From positions 1-55,660 of the forward strand of contig NZ_MXAV01000010.1 in the NCBI RefSeq assembly GCF_002847505.1: 55,660 nt of DNA, in the 5' to 3' direction. This DNA comes from Acidithiobacillus marinus. Lineage in GTDB: Bacteria > Pseudomonadota > Gammaproteobacteria > Acidithiobacillales > Acidithiobacillaceae. Of the stretch, positions 48,879-55,660 are shown piece by piece. The notes beneath the pieces were generated by a model. It was not told the DNA's origin, ran no database searches, and saw nothing but the letters and a program-made list of their open reading frames with translations. Numbering within the stretch: position 1 is the first letter of the stretch; each line of letters begins with the position of its first letter. The position numbers and the translations under genes are program-made.

Positions 48879-50405
48879 TCAGGTGTCGCGGCGTATCCGT
48901 ATGGTCTGAAAATGACGGTAGATGACCTGGCCCGGTCCACCACCGGGCTTCCGTTGTACATGACGAATTTCGGTCCAGTCCACTTCCGCACTCAAGGCCC
49001 GTGATTGGCTGTGTTGCAGTGCCAGACGTGCCGCCGTCGCGATGACGGTTTCCGGGACTGCAAGCTGGGCATGGCTGCGCCGTAAAACGACATGACTCCC
49101 GCTCAGATCCTGCACATGAAACCAGAGATCCCAAGGCTTGGCATGACGAAAGGTAAGGCGATCATTTTCGCGGGCATTGTTTCCCCAGAGGATGCTGAAT
49201 CCGGCCACAAGGGCCTCGTGGAAAGATTCTGTGGGGGGCTGCGAAAAGCGTCCGGAAGTTTTTCGCAGCCCCTGAATAGGGGGCTTGGGATATAGTTCTC
49301 GGGCCCGGGATAATGCTTCTACCCCTTTTGTATTCAAGGCGTCGAGCATTTTTTCGCTATCCTCCAGGCGTTGGTGAATTTTTTGCGTGGCCCGCTGACT
49401 TTTGAGGGCTTTTTGCATATATTGCTGGGCCTGTTGATGCAGCGTCTTACCGGGAGTCACAGTGATTTCCAGCACGGGGCCATCCTGATGGGTATGATCT
49501 GTAGCCTGAATGGGGGATTTTCGGCAGATGGCATCGGGCAGGGCAAAAAGAGCAAAGGCGAGCGTCCGGTAATGCTCGGGGGCTTCCCATTGTTGCAGGT
49601 CCAGACGCATTTTGTGGATGCGTTGCTCCAGACGTTTTTTTTCAGCCGACAATATCTGTTCAGCTATGGAGGGTGCTTGAGAAACGCTCGCCATTGGCAG
49701 CTGGAGCGCTGTTTCTGGAGATATCTCCGCCATGGGCGATGTATCCGTTAAGCGCAGGGGATACACCATTGGGTGGGGGGGGCTGCTTTGCCACCAGGAA
49801 TCCGTGGCGTTGCGGGCTGCCCATTGTTCCTGCAAATAATTTTGTGCGGACAGGGTTGCAGGCCGATAGCGCGGCGCCATGAGTGTTAACCAGAGCGCAG
49901 AATCGACTGCAGCAGTGACAAACTGGCGAGCTGGTGCTGGTGCTTGGTACCTGATGCCCGGCAGAAAGCGCGGCGCTGCAGGAGCGTCAAGACTATCCCA
50001 GCGCATGGCCCAGCGGATTTTTTCCTCGGCATCGAGCAGGGCGAGATTGCCCCGACCACCGAAACACTCGGCAATCAGACTCCAGCGGTCGACTCTTTTG
50101 CTGATATGTATCCGGCTGAAGTCCAGACGCACAATCCGATCTGCCCACGGTACACTGATATTGCTTATCACAAAGCCTTTAAGTCGCTGCTGGAGCTGTT
50201 GGCTGGGCGCAGCAGCTTCCTGAAATATCGTACTTTCAGTCGTCAGCCACAGCCCCAGGGGCGCGCGCTGAACGATGCAGGCCAGAATTTGCCTGCCAGC
50301 TTGCAGATAAATACCACCAGTAGCCAGCGCGATTTTTTGCACATTTTGTCCGGCCAGTTGCTGCTGAAAAAACGGCGCTGCAGCAGCAAGCTGGAGGGTA
50401 TCCAT
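48879..50405 (-). CDS. RqcH-like NFACT protein
   Basis: A 508-residue protein of the NFACT family (NEMF/Tae2/RqcH, formerly fibronectin-binding-protein-A-like). NFACT-N: residues 1-190, with the functionally important Asp89-Arg90 in VPWADRIVRLDF. Helical coiled-coil part: about 250-380 (AEKKRLEQRIHKMRLDLQQW). NFACT-R: about 390-500, with KPWDLWFHVQDLSGSHVVLR and VDWTEIRHVQRKPGGGPGQV. RqcH binds obstructed 50S subunits and recruits tRNA-Ala to add alanine tails to stalled chains. Length is slightly under that of Bacillus RqcH. It is 10 bp after sat/cysC. Confidence 0.85.
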   Translation of the reverse strand: MDTLQLAAAAPFFQQQLAGQNVQKIALATGGIYLQAGRQILACIVQRAPLGLWLTTESTIFQEAAAPSQQLQQRLKGFVISNISVPWADRIVRLDFSRIHISKRVDRWSLIAECFGGRGNLALLDAEEKIRWAMRWDSLDAPAAPRFLPGIRYQAPAPARQFVTAAVDSALWLTLMAPRYRPATLSAQNYLQEQWAARNATDSWWQSSPPHPMVYPLRLTDTSPMAEISPETALQLPMASVSQAPSIAEQILSAEKKRLEQRIHKMRLDLQQWEAPEHYRTLAFALFALPDAICRKSPIQATDHTHQDGPVLEITVTPGKTLHQQAQQYMQKALKSQRATQKIHQRLEDSEKMLDALNTKGVEALSRARELYPKPPIQGLRKTSGRFSQPPTESFHEALVAGFSILWGNNARENDRLTFRHAKPWDLWFHVQDLSGSHVVLRRSHAQLAVPETVIATAARLALQHSQSRALSAEVDWTEIRHVQRKPGGGPGQVIYRHFQTIRIRRDT

Positions 50406-50415
50406 GAGGGATGGT

Positions 50416-52071
50416 TCAGCGTTTGATCATGGGATCGTTCACGGCTCCCGAACGATGCAGTAAATCCATCAGACTCCCCAGAGCCGCTGCCGGTGCTTGC
50501 TGGGCATGATTCACGACGCAATCCGGATGTTCCGGTTCCTCATAGGGATCATCTACGCCGGTGAATCCGGTGATTTCGCCACGCAGCGCTTTTGCGTAAA
50601 GACCCTTGGGATCGCGTTCGGCACAAACTGCAAGGGGGGTCGCCACATGCACTTCCAGAAAAAGACCCCCTGCTTCTTCTACCAGACGGCGTGCCTCGGC
50701 CCGAGCCTGCCGGTAGGGAGAAATGGCAGCCACTACGGCAATACCGCCATGGCGGGCTACCAGGCTGGCCACAAAGCCAATGCGGCGGATGTTCTCGTCC
50801 CGATCTTCGCGGCTGAAACTCAAACCTTTGGACAGGAAGCGACGGATGATATCGCCGTCCAACAGGGTCACGGCGCGCTCATCATCTGCTTCCAATTGGC
50901 GTACCAGCATCCCGGCCAGCGTACTTTTGCCACTGGCGGACAGCCCTGTAAACCAGATGACCAGACCGCGGCGATCTGCGCCACGGTAAGCCTGCCGCAG
51001 TATCCGGATGACCTCCGATGGGGAAAACCACTCGGGGATCTCTTCCCGATTAGCCAGTCGACGGCGGAGTTCCGTACCAGAGATGCCTGCAAGAGCTTCG
51101 CCGTTGGCTTCACTGACCGGCACATATTGCTGGCGGACCGGAGAATAGGCATATTCCGGCAGAAAAATCCCGGTAATCCCCATTTCCTCTGCGTGTTGGG
51201 CAAACAGTTCCTGAGCAGCGAAGGCGGGATAAAAAAGACCGCCGCTGCTGGCGCCGGGATCGGCATGACCACGTCCGACAATAAAATGTGTTGCGCCAAA
51301 GTTACGACGAATCAGGGCATGCCAGAGGGCTTCGCGAGGACCAGCCATGCGCATGGCCAGGGGCAGGGGAGACAATAGTGCTTGATCCTGGGGATAATGA
51401 TTCAGTACCGCGCGATAGACCCGCATCCGATAAGCAGCTTCAATATCACCGGGTTTGGTCGGACCTATGGCGGGGTGCAGTAGCAATTTAGCACCCGCCC
51501 CGGCCTGTTCCAGTCCTGCCCGGGTGACAGCAATGTGGGCATGATGCAGCGGATTGCGCGTCTGAAAAGCCACCACCGGATATTGTCCAGACCACTGTTC
51601 GCGCAGTTGCGCGGGAGTGCGATATTCCGGGGGAAACTCTACGGCTGCAGCGCGGCTAAGACTATGGGTATCCCAGGCGCTAATGGTGCCTCCCACGTAC
51701 CAGGGACCCCGGGCCAGCAACTCCGCCACCCCGGGATGGGTGCTGTCGGTGCTGCCATAAACCGCTGCGGCCTCCTGCATTTTGTCGGGCTGGTATAGAT
51801 CGGCAACCGTCAGGGCCGCTAGGGGCGTTCCATCACTGCGCTCCAGGCGCAGACAGTCTCCCGGGTGCAAGGATTTGCCCAGCGCGTCACTGACATCCAG
51901 AACAATGGGAATAGGCCAGAGGGTACCATCGGTCAGGCGCATGGACTGCAGCACCGATTCCCAATCTGCTTGGGTCAAAAAGCCGGTCAAGGGCGCAAAA
52001 GCCCCCGTCAACAGCAGTTCCAGATCGCAACGCTGGCGTTGCGTCAAAACATGAACAGCAGCATCTTTCAT
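50416..52071 (-). CDS. Bifunctional sulfate adenylyltransferase / APS kinase
   Basis: A 551-residue fusion. The N-terminal ATP sulfurylase (about 1-375) has [17 protein letters not shown], the nucleotide motif [10 protein letters not shown] and [14 protein letters not shown], where most relatives have GRDHAGxG. The C-terminal APS kinase (about 380-545) has Walker [48 protein letters not shown] and [13 protein letters not shown]. Together they make PAPS from sulfate; in sulfur oxidisers the first domain may also run from APS to ATP and sulfate. ATG 52071 is chosen; a longer frame runs into apt. It is 10 bp after apt. Confidence 0.92.
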   Translation of the reverse strand: MKDAAVHVLTQRQRCDLELLLTGAFAPLTGFLTQADWESVLQSMRLTDGTLWPIPIVLDVSDALGKSLHPGDCLRLERSDGTPLAALTVADLYQPDKMQEAAAVYGSTDSTHPGVAELLARGPWYVGGTISAWDTHSLSRAAAVEFPPEYRTPAQLREQWSGQYPVVAFQTRNPLHHAHIAVTRAGLEQAGAGAKLLLHPAIGPTKPGDIEAAYRMRVYRAVLNHYPQDQALLSPLPLAMRMAGPREALWHALIRRNFGATHFIVGRGHADPGASSGGLFYPAFAAQELFAQHAEEMGITGIFLPEYAYSPVRQQYVPVSEANGEALAGISGTELRRRLANREEIPEWFSPSEVIRILRQAYRGADRRGLVIWFTGLSASGKSTLAGMLVRQLEADDERAVTLLDGDIIRRFLSKGLSFSREDRDENIRRIGFVASLVARHGGIAVVAAISPYRQARAEARRLVEEAGGLFLEVHVATPLAVCAERDPKGLYAKALRGEITGFTGVDDPYEEPEHPDCVVNHAQQAPAAALGSLMDLLHRSGAVNDPMIKR

Positions 52072-52081
52072 AAGCAGTGCT

Positions 52082-52651
52082 TCAAGCGTCAATAGGGAAA
52101 ACGGGCAGGTGCGCCAGAGCGATAACCTCCGCCCATTGCTCGGGATCACCTTCAGTGCAAATGGCGGCAACGGCGGCGACTTCGGCCTCGGCTTCAGCCA
52201 TCAGGGTGCGCATGGCCGCCAGGGTGGACCCGGTACTGACCACATCATCCACCAGAGCCACCTTTTTGCCCTGAAGGGCGGCACGATCCTTGGCATCCAG
52301 ATAGAGGGTCTGGGTTTTGCCGGTGGTAATGGACAACGTCTCAGTGGACAAGGCTTCGCCCATGTAGGATTTGTAATTTTTGCGCAATACCACATAAGGG
52401 CGGGCACTATGTACGGACAGGGCATAGGCCAGTGGAATGCTCTTGGCCTCGGCGGTAACAATGACATCAAAGGTAATATCCGCCATGCGCTGCTGGAGGG
52501 CAGTGGCAGCGGCCTCGGTGAGTTCGGTATCGCCAAGAATATTCAGCACCGCAATGGCCAGATCCGGCTGCACTTTGAACAGCGGAAGATCGCGTTGCAC
52601 GCCATTGATATGGAGGGGGTGACTACGGGGTGGCAAATGTGTGGGATTCAT
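52082..52651 (-). CDS. apt: Adenine phosphoribosyltransferase-like protein
   Basis: A 189-residue type I phosphoribosyltransferase. The PRPP loop is [38 protein letters not shown] and [15 protein letters not shown] match Apt relatives. It should salvage adenine to AMP with PRPP, though related enzymes that act on other purines cannot be excluded. It is first in a three-gene minus-strand unit with sat/cysC and rqcH. Shine-Dalgarno AGGAG is seven bases from ATG. The upstream gap (52652-52844) shows TTGACT at about 52703-52708 (minus) as a -35 candidate but no convincing -10. Confidence 0.85.
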   Translation of the reverse strand: MNPTHLPPRSHPLHINGVQRDLPLFKVQPDLAIAVLNILGDTELTEAAATALQQRMADITFDVIVTAEAKSIPLAYALSVHSARPYVVLRKNYKSYMGEALSTETLSITTGKTQTLYLDAKDRAALQGKKVALVDDVVSTGSTLAAMRTLMAEAEAEVAAVAAICTEGDPEQWAEVIALAHLPVFPIDA

Positions 52652-52844
52652 TAAAACTCCTTTTCTGGTATTTTGCCACAGGGGAAAGGGAGTGGATAGT
52701 TTTAGTCAAGCGCAAGGCGCCGGCTGGTGCGGATGTCCACCGTGACAGTCATTCCCGCGCTCTTCGAGTGCTTAGTTCCATCCACCCACAAGCAGTCCTG
52801 TCTGGGTTGTACATGCACCTGATTGCGGCCAATGGCATGCGCTT

Positions 52845-53291
52845 CTATGAATATACTCTTAAGCATAGGTGAATAAATGCCTGCCAGGTTGGATTTGGTA
52901 TCCAAATCGCCCGCATGGGATAAAGCGCAGCATCCTCACACTCAGCCAGGCATAACCTTCTGTAAAGATAGATAAAAACGGACACTCGCTTGTTCTTTGC
53001 ACAATGCACCCAAATATCACGACCCTTAAACGCTTTCAATGTGCAAAAAAATTGTTCCAACTGATAGGGCTCAGGCCGTTCCCAACGTACAGGAATATGG
53101 ACATAAGCAATACCCTGCCGAGTAATCATTTCAGATTCACCAAGCAGGGCATTGGCTGAAGTGGGTAGTGCCAAGTTAATAACTGCAGCGATGTTATACT
53201 CAGGCAAGCGTCCTATGTCACTTTCAGACAATTGCCCGGAAGTCCAAAGCCAGTCAAATACTTGATAAACATTTTCAGCATCCAAGATCAT
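52845..53291 (-). CDS. Protein tyrosine phosphatase-like protein with CX4R loop
   Basis: A 148-residue protein of the dual-specificity-phosphatase-like fold: VFDWLWTSGQLSESDIGRLP at the start, AAVINLALPTS, and the P-loop-like DIWVHCAKNKRVSVFIYLYR. The loop is Cys97-AKNK-Arg102, one residue shorter than canonical CX5R, as in a subgroup of bacterial homologues; activity is uncertain. ATG 53291 follows AAGGTG. It is 24 bp after the SDR gene, in the same direction. Codons are more AT-rich than in the preceding operon. Confidence 0.7.
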   Translation of the reverse strand: MILDAENVYQVFDWLWTSGQLSESDIGRLPEYNIAAVINLALPTSANALLGESEMITRQGIAYVHIPVRWERPEPYQLEQFFCTLKAFKGRDIWVHCAKNKRVSVFIYLYRRLCLAECEDAALYPMRAIWIPNPTWQAFIHLCLRVYS

Positions 53292-53315
53292 ATCACCTTA
53301 ACAGCACATACCGTC

Positions 53316-54299
53316 TTATGAATGCACACACCTGTAGTGTAACAAGCCCCGGTCCCGAGGGTCCTGAGAGGCCTTTCCAACATAGCCCAGTTCTTGGCGT
53401 GCGGCGATATCACTTATACAGAATTCTCTACCGATCATGCGCACCAGAGAGCGCGATAATGGCGGATCATCGTTTCTACGAAGTATAGTCCAAGCGACAT
53501 CCATGAATCGCCCAGTAGCTGAGGCCAGCCAATAGGGTATTGAAAAAAAGTGTTCAAGAGGTAAATCATTTGTGCTGGCAATTGACGCGACAAATTCCCG
53601 GAAGGTTTGCACTTTTTGATCAGCGATAAAAAAAACACGGCCACCCTTCGGATATCTTAGAGCACACTGAACGGCTTCAACCAGGTTTTCTACGTGGCAA
53701 GTTGAGAATATATAATCACCACGATCAATAAAGACAAACTTCCGTGAACGAATCGCATGCAGTATGCCACTGCTGAATTGATCACCCGGTCCCCAGAGAG
53801 CTGTTGGACGTAAAATAATAGTACGAAAAACAGGTTTGTTAGCTTGCAGAACAAGTTTCTCGGCCTGCGCCTTGCTCGCCAGATACGCAGAAAAATGTCG
53901 TGAATAAGTGGGGGTACTTTCATCCGCGCAGCGGATAGGTGAACCGGACTCATCCATAATGACACCTGCTGCACTGATATGAACAAAATGTGCAATGCCA
54001 GCACATTCAGCGGCAGCCAAAATTTTGGCAGTGCCATCTACATTGGTGCGGTAAAACGGCTGGATTGATCCAGAGAAGCGAAACATCGCCGCAGCGTGAA
54101 CAACAGCATCAAGCTTCGGCAACATCAGTGGCGTATCATCGTCCAGATCGCCCTCAATCGGCTGTGCGCCTAGATCCCAAACTTTTTCAAGAGCAGACGC
54201 CGAACGGACCAGCGCAAAGACCTGATGACCAGATTTTATTAACTGAGGAATCAGGCTCGTTCCGAGTAAACCTGAGCCTCCAGTAACAAGAATTTTCAT
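53316..54299 (-). CDS. NAD(P)-dependent epimerase/dehydrogenase (extended SDR)
   Basis: A 327-residue extended short-chain dehydrogenase. Cofactor motif VTGGSGLLGTSLIPQL; VVHAAAMFRFSGSIQPFYRT; the Ser-Tyr-Lys active site in HISAAGV and AYLASKAQAEKL; then RPTALWGPGDQFSSGILHAI. It resembles 3-beta-hydroxysteroid dehydrogenase/isomerase and NAD-epimerase relatives; the substrate cannot be read. It is between the DJ-1-like and phosphatase-like genes, all on the minus strand, as an accessory cassette next to an IS element. Confidence 0.82.
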   Translation of the reverse strand: MKILVTGGSGLLGTSLIPQLIKSGHQVFALVRSASALEKVWDLGAQPIEGDLDDDTPLMLPKLDAVVHAAAMFRFSGSIQPFYRTNVDGTAKILAAAECAGIAHFVHISAAGVIMDESGSPIRCADESTPTYSRHFSAYLASKAQAEKLVLQANKPVFRTIILRPTALWGPGDQFSSGILHAIRSRKFVFIDRGDYIFSTCHVENLVEAVQCALRYPKGGRVFFIADQKVQTFREFVASIASTNDLPLEHFFSIPYWLASATGRFMDVAWTILRRNDDPPLSRSLVRMIGREFCISDIAARQELGYVGKASQDPRDRGLLHYRCVHS

Positions 54300-54346
54300 G
54301 GTGAATATTCCTTCTTTGCCAGCTACTCATTTTCTAAAAAGCCATT

Positions 54347-55072
54347 TCACAAATCATCCTGCTGCAATGGAACCAATGTCATGCTGGCGTACTTACGGGC
54401 ACTAGCCAAACGTCGTTCCGTTATTTTTTGGGCCTGTACGCGGACAGCGTCCAAAACATCAGCCGAAGCCTTCATTGGTGACCCTGAGTCAAATGGTGGT
54501 TGCGGATCGTATGCCAGATAAAGTTGGAGTTCTTTGGCTACCTGATCACTACGAAGAAGCGCTGCCAGAACGAGAGCACCATCAAGCCCTGAAGTCACCC
54601 CTCCCACACTAATGAATTTCCCGTCAATGACCACACGATCGTCTCTGGGAAAAACCCCATAGAAAGGTAATACCTCCATTGCCGTCCAGTGCGTCGTGGC
54701 TTTTCGATCATGGAGCAACCCCGCAGCAGCGCAGATAAGCGTGCCAGTACATACCATGAAAACATATAAAGCAGATTCCGCCTGCTGACGAATAAAGGTG
54801 AGCACATCATCATCCAGTGCTGCCTGCTCCTGCCCATATCCTCCAGGAATAAGGAGCACGTCAAGTGGGGGTACATCATCAAAGGATGTGTCTGCAACTA
54901 TTTGTAGGCCCTGCATGTCTCGAACAATACCTCTATCCTTAGAAACAATATGGATAGTTGAATTCGGAATGCGCGATAAGATCTCAAAAGGGCCAGTGAA
55001 ATCAAACTGATCTATATCGTTAAAAATCAAAGCGCCAATATTCAAATGTTTTTCATAACAATTTTCAGACAT
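54347..55072 (-). CDS. DJ-1/PfpI family protein (isonitrile hydratase-like)
   Basis: A 241-residue protein of the class I glutamine-amidotransferase-like superfamily. IGALIFNDIDQFDFTGPFEI and DVLLIPGGYGQEQA are typical of the AraC-like/InhA branch. The nucleophilic elbow is FMVCTGTLICAAAGLL with the catalytic-type Cys; TTHWTAMEVLPFYGVF follows. No DNA-binding domain is present, so it is an enzyme rather than a regulator; isonitrile hydratase is the nearest characterised activity. Shine-Dalgarno AAGGA precedes ATG 55072. It ends the accessory cassette before the IS. Confidence 0.82.
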   Translation of the reverse strand: MSENCYEKHLNIGALIFNDIDQFDFTGPFEILSRIPNSTIHIVSKDRGIVRDMQGLQIVADTSFDDVPPLDVLLIPGGYGQEQAALDDDVLTFIRQQAESALYVFMVCTGTLICAAAGLLHDRKATTHWTAMEVLPFYGVFPRDDRVVIDGKFISVGGVTSGLDGALVLAALLRSDQVAKELQLYLAYDPQPPFDSGSPMKASADVLDAVRVQAQKITERRLASARKYASMTLVPLQQDDL

Positions 55073-55121
55073 TTTAATTCCTTGAGTGGATAATGAGTTA
55101 TGTTTTATTACAATGTAATGT

Positions 55122-55660
55122 GGCTCTTCGTCAGATTGAGTGGGTAGGGGGTAGAATGCTGTGGAGCGGTCGTGCCCTGAATTGGAGTTAGCTGATGGTC
55201 CCTGAAGAGCTGTTTTCTCTCGCGTTAGGATTGGTTCCGCCGTGGTTGGTGGATCATGTGACTTTCACGGTGGAGGAGAAACGCCTGGATCTGCACATCA
55301 ACTTTCCCAAGGGTAGTCGCTTTGCTTGCTCCGTCTGTGGTGAGGAGTGTCCGGTACATGATACCCGTGACCATACTTGGCGGCACATGGATTTCTTCCA
55401 GCATGAAGCCTATCTCCATGCCCGCGTACCTCGTGTGAAGTGCCAGGAGCATGGAGTGCATCAGATATCTGTTCCCTGGGCACGGGAAGGCTCGCATTTC
55501 ACCCTGCTCTTCGAAGCGCTGATCATGACCCTGGTGCGGGAGATGCCGGTATTGACCGTAGCCCGCCTAGTCGGCGAGACCGACACGCTCCTGTGGCGGG
55601 TGATTGACCACTATGTGCCAGAAGCCCGTACCAGAGTGGATATGGCCCATGTCCATGCCG
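55122..55660 (+). mobile_element. ISL3-family insertion sequence, left part (continues beyond the window)
   Basis: The element appears to begin with the terminal inverted repeat GGCTCTTCGTCAGATTGAGT (from 55122), which has the GGCTCTT start common in ISL3 elements, and contains the transposase start at 55195. The right end and target duplication lie outside. The eight bases before it (TGTAATGT at 55114-55121) would be one copy of the expected 8-bp duplication. Confidence 0.7.
55195..55660 (+). CDS. ISL3-family transposase, N-terminal part
   Basis: 155 codons are visible, open to the window end. The translation starts MVPEELFSLALGLVPPWLVD and contains the N-terminal zinc-finger of ISL3 transposases: FACSVCGEECPVHD, WRHMDFFQHEAYLHARVPRV and KCQEHG. 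The helix-turn-helix region follows (LVREMPVLTVARLVGETDT). The DDE catalytic domain would lie beyond the window. The N-terminal part looks intact. Confidence 0.88.
   Translation, partial: MVPEELFSLALGLVPPWLVDHVTFTVEEKRLDLHINFPKGSRFACSVCGEECPVHDTRDHTWRHMDFFQHEAYLHARVPRVKCQEHGVHQISVPWAREGSHFTLLFEALIMTLVREMPVLTVARLVGETDTLLWRVIDHYVPEARTRVDMAHVHA

Noticed and set aside
54347-55072. AraC-type regulator with an N-terminal DJ-1 domain
   Set aside because: The protein ends at 241 residues without a helix-turn-helix domain.

Overview
The window looks like a chromosomal segment from an acidophilic, chemolithoautotrophic sulfur oxidiser of the Acidithiobacillus type. This is an inference from gene content: a Sox cluster without soxCD, a quinol oxidase operon beside it, a fused ATP sulfurylase/APS kinase, a full hopanoid locus with a single squalene synthase, and an ISL3-type transposase. 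A sox-bearing lineage such as A. thiooxidans or A. caldus fits best; no iron-oxidation gene is visible.

Layout. (1) 1-4100, minus strand: the end of a surface-polysaccharide locus, with an ABC exporter (permease plus ATPase), a fused GT2-GT4 glycosyltransferase and a frameshifted coiled-coil gene. (2) 4241-4316: tRNA-Glu with a recognisable promoter. (3) 4492-27626, plus strand: a nearly gapless run secB-gpsA, a two-component system with a sigma-54 activator, squalene synthase, squalene-hopene cyclase, hpnG, hpnA, hpnI, hpnJ, hpnK, hpnN, hpnL, a ferritin-like di-iron protein, hpnH, hpnM, mlaA and gatCAB, closed by a strong bidirectional terminator. A convergent gene for a secreted SCP2-like lipid-binding protein follows. 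(4) 28467-32210: tRNA-Ser, an HxlR regulator divergent from pirin and wrbA, then a glutathione peroxidase/PilZ pair. (5) 32458-38655: cyoABCD, a CtaA/COX15-like gene and a heme O synthase gene. (6) 39035-47350: DUF302-like gene, soxY, soxZ, soxB, a membrane monoheme protein, resB, soxX, soxA, ccsA. (7) 47645-48808: an HdeD-like membrane protein and an Rrf2 regulator with three cysteines. (8) 48879-52651, minus: apt, sat/cysC fusion, rqcH-like. (9) 52845-55660: accessory genes (phosphatase-like, SDR, DJ-1/PfpI-like) ending in an ISL3 element that runs off the window.

How the genes work together. SoxXA, SoxYZ and SoxB oxidise thiosulfate in the periplasm. ResB and CcsA, encoded among the sox genes, attach heme to SoxX, SoxA and the membrane monoheme protein. 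The neighbouring quinol oxidase provides a terminal electron acceptor. Sat/CysC handles APS and PAPS. The hopanoid locus makes and probably decorates C35 hopanoids (HpnH, HpnG, HpnI, HpnK, HpnJ) and moves lipids towards the outer membrane (HpnN, HpnM, MlaA), which fits life in strong acid.

No CRISPR array, prophage or replication origin is seen. The most interesting points are the di-iron protein embedded in the hopanoid operon, the secreted SCP2-like protein beside it, the membrane monoheme protein between soxB and resB, the CtaA-like gene in the quinol oxidase operon, and an RqcH homologue in a sulfur-assimilation operon.
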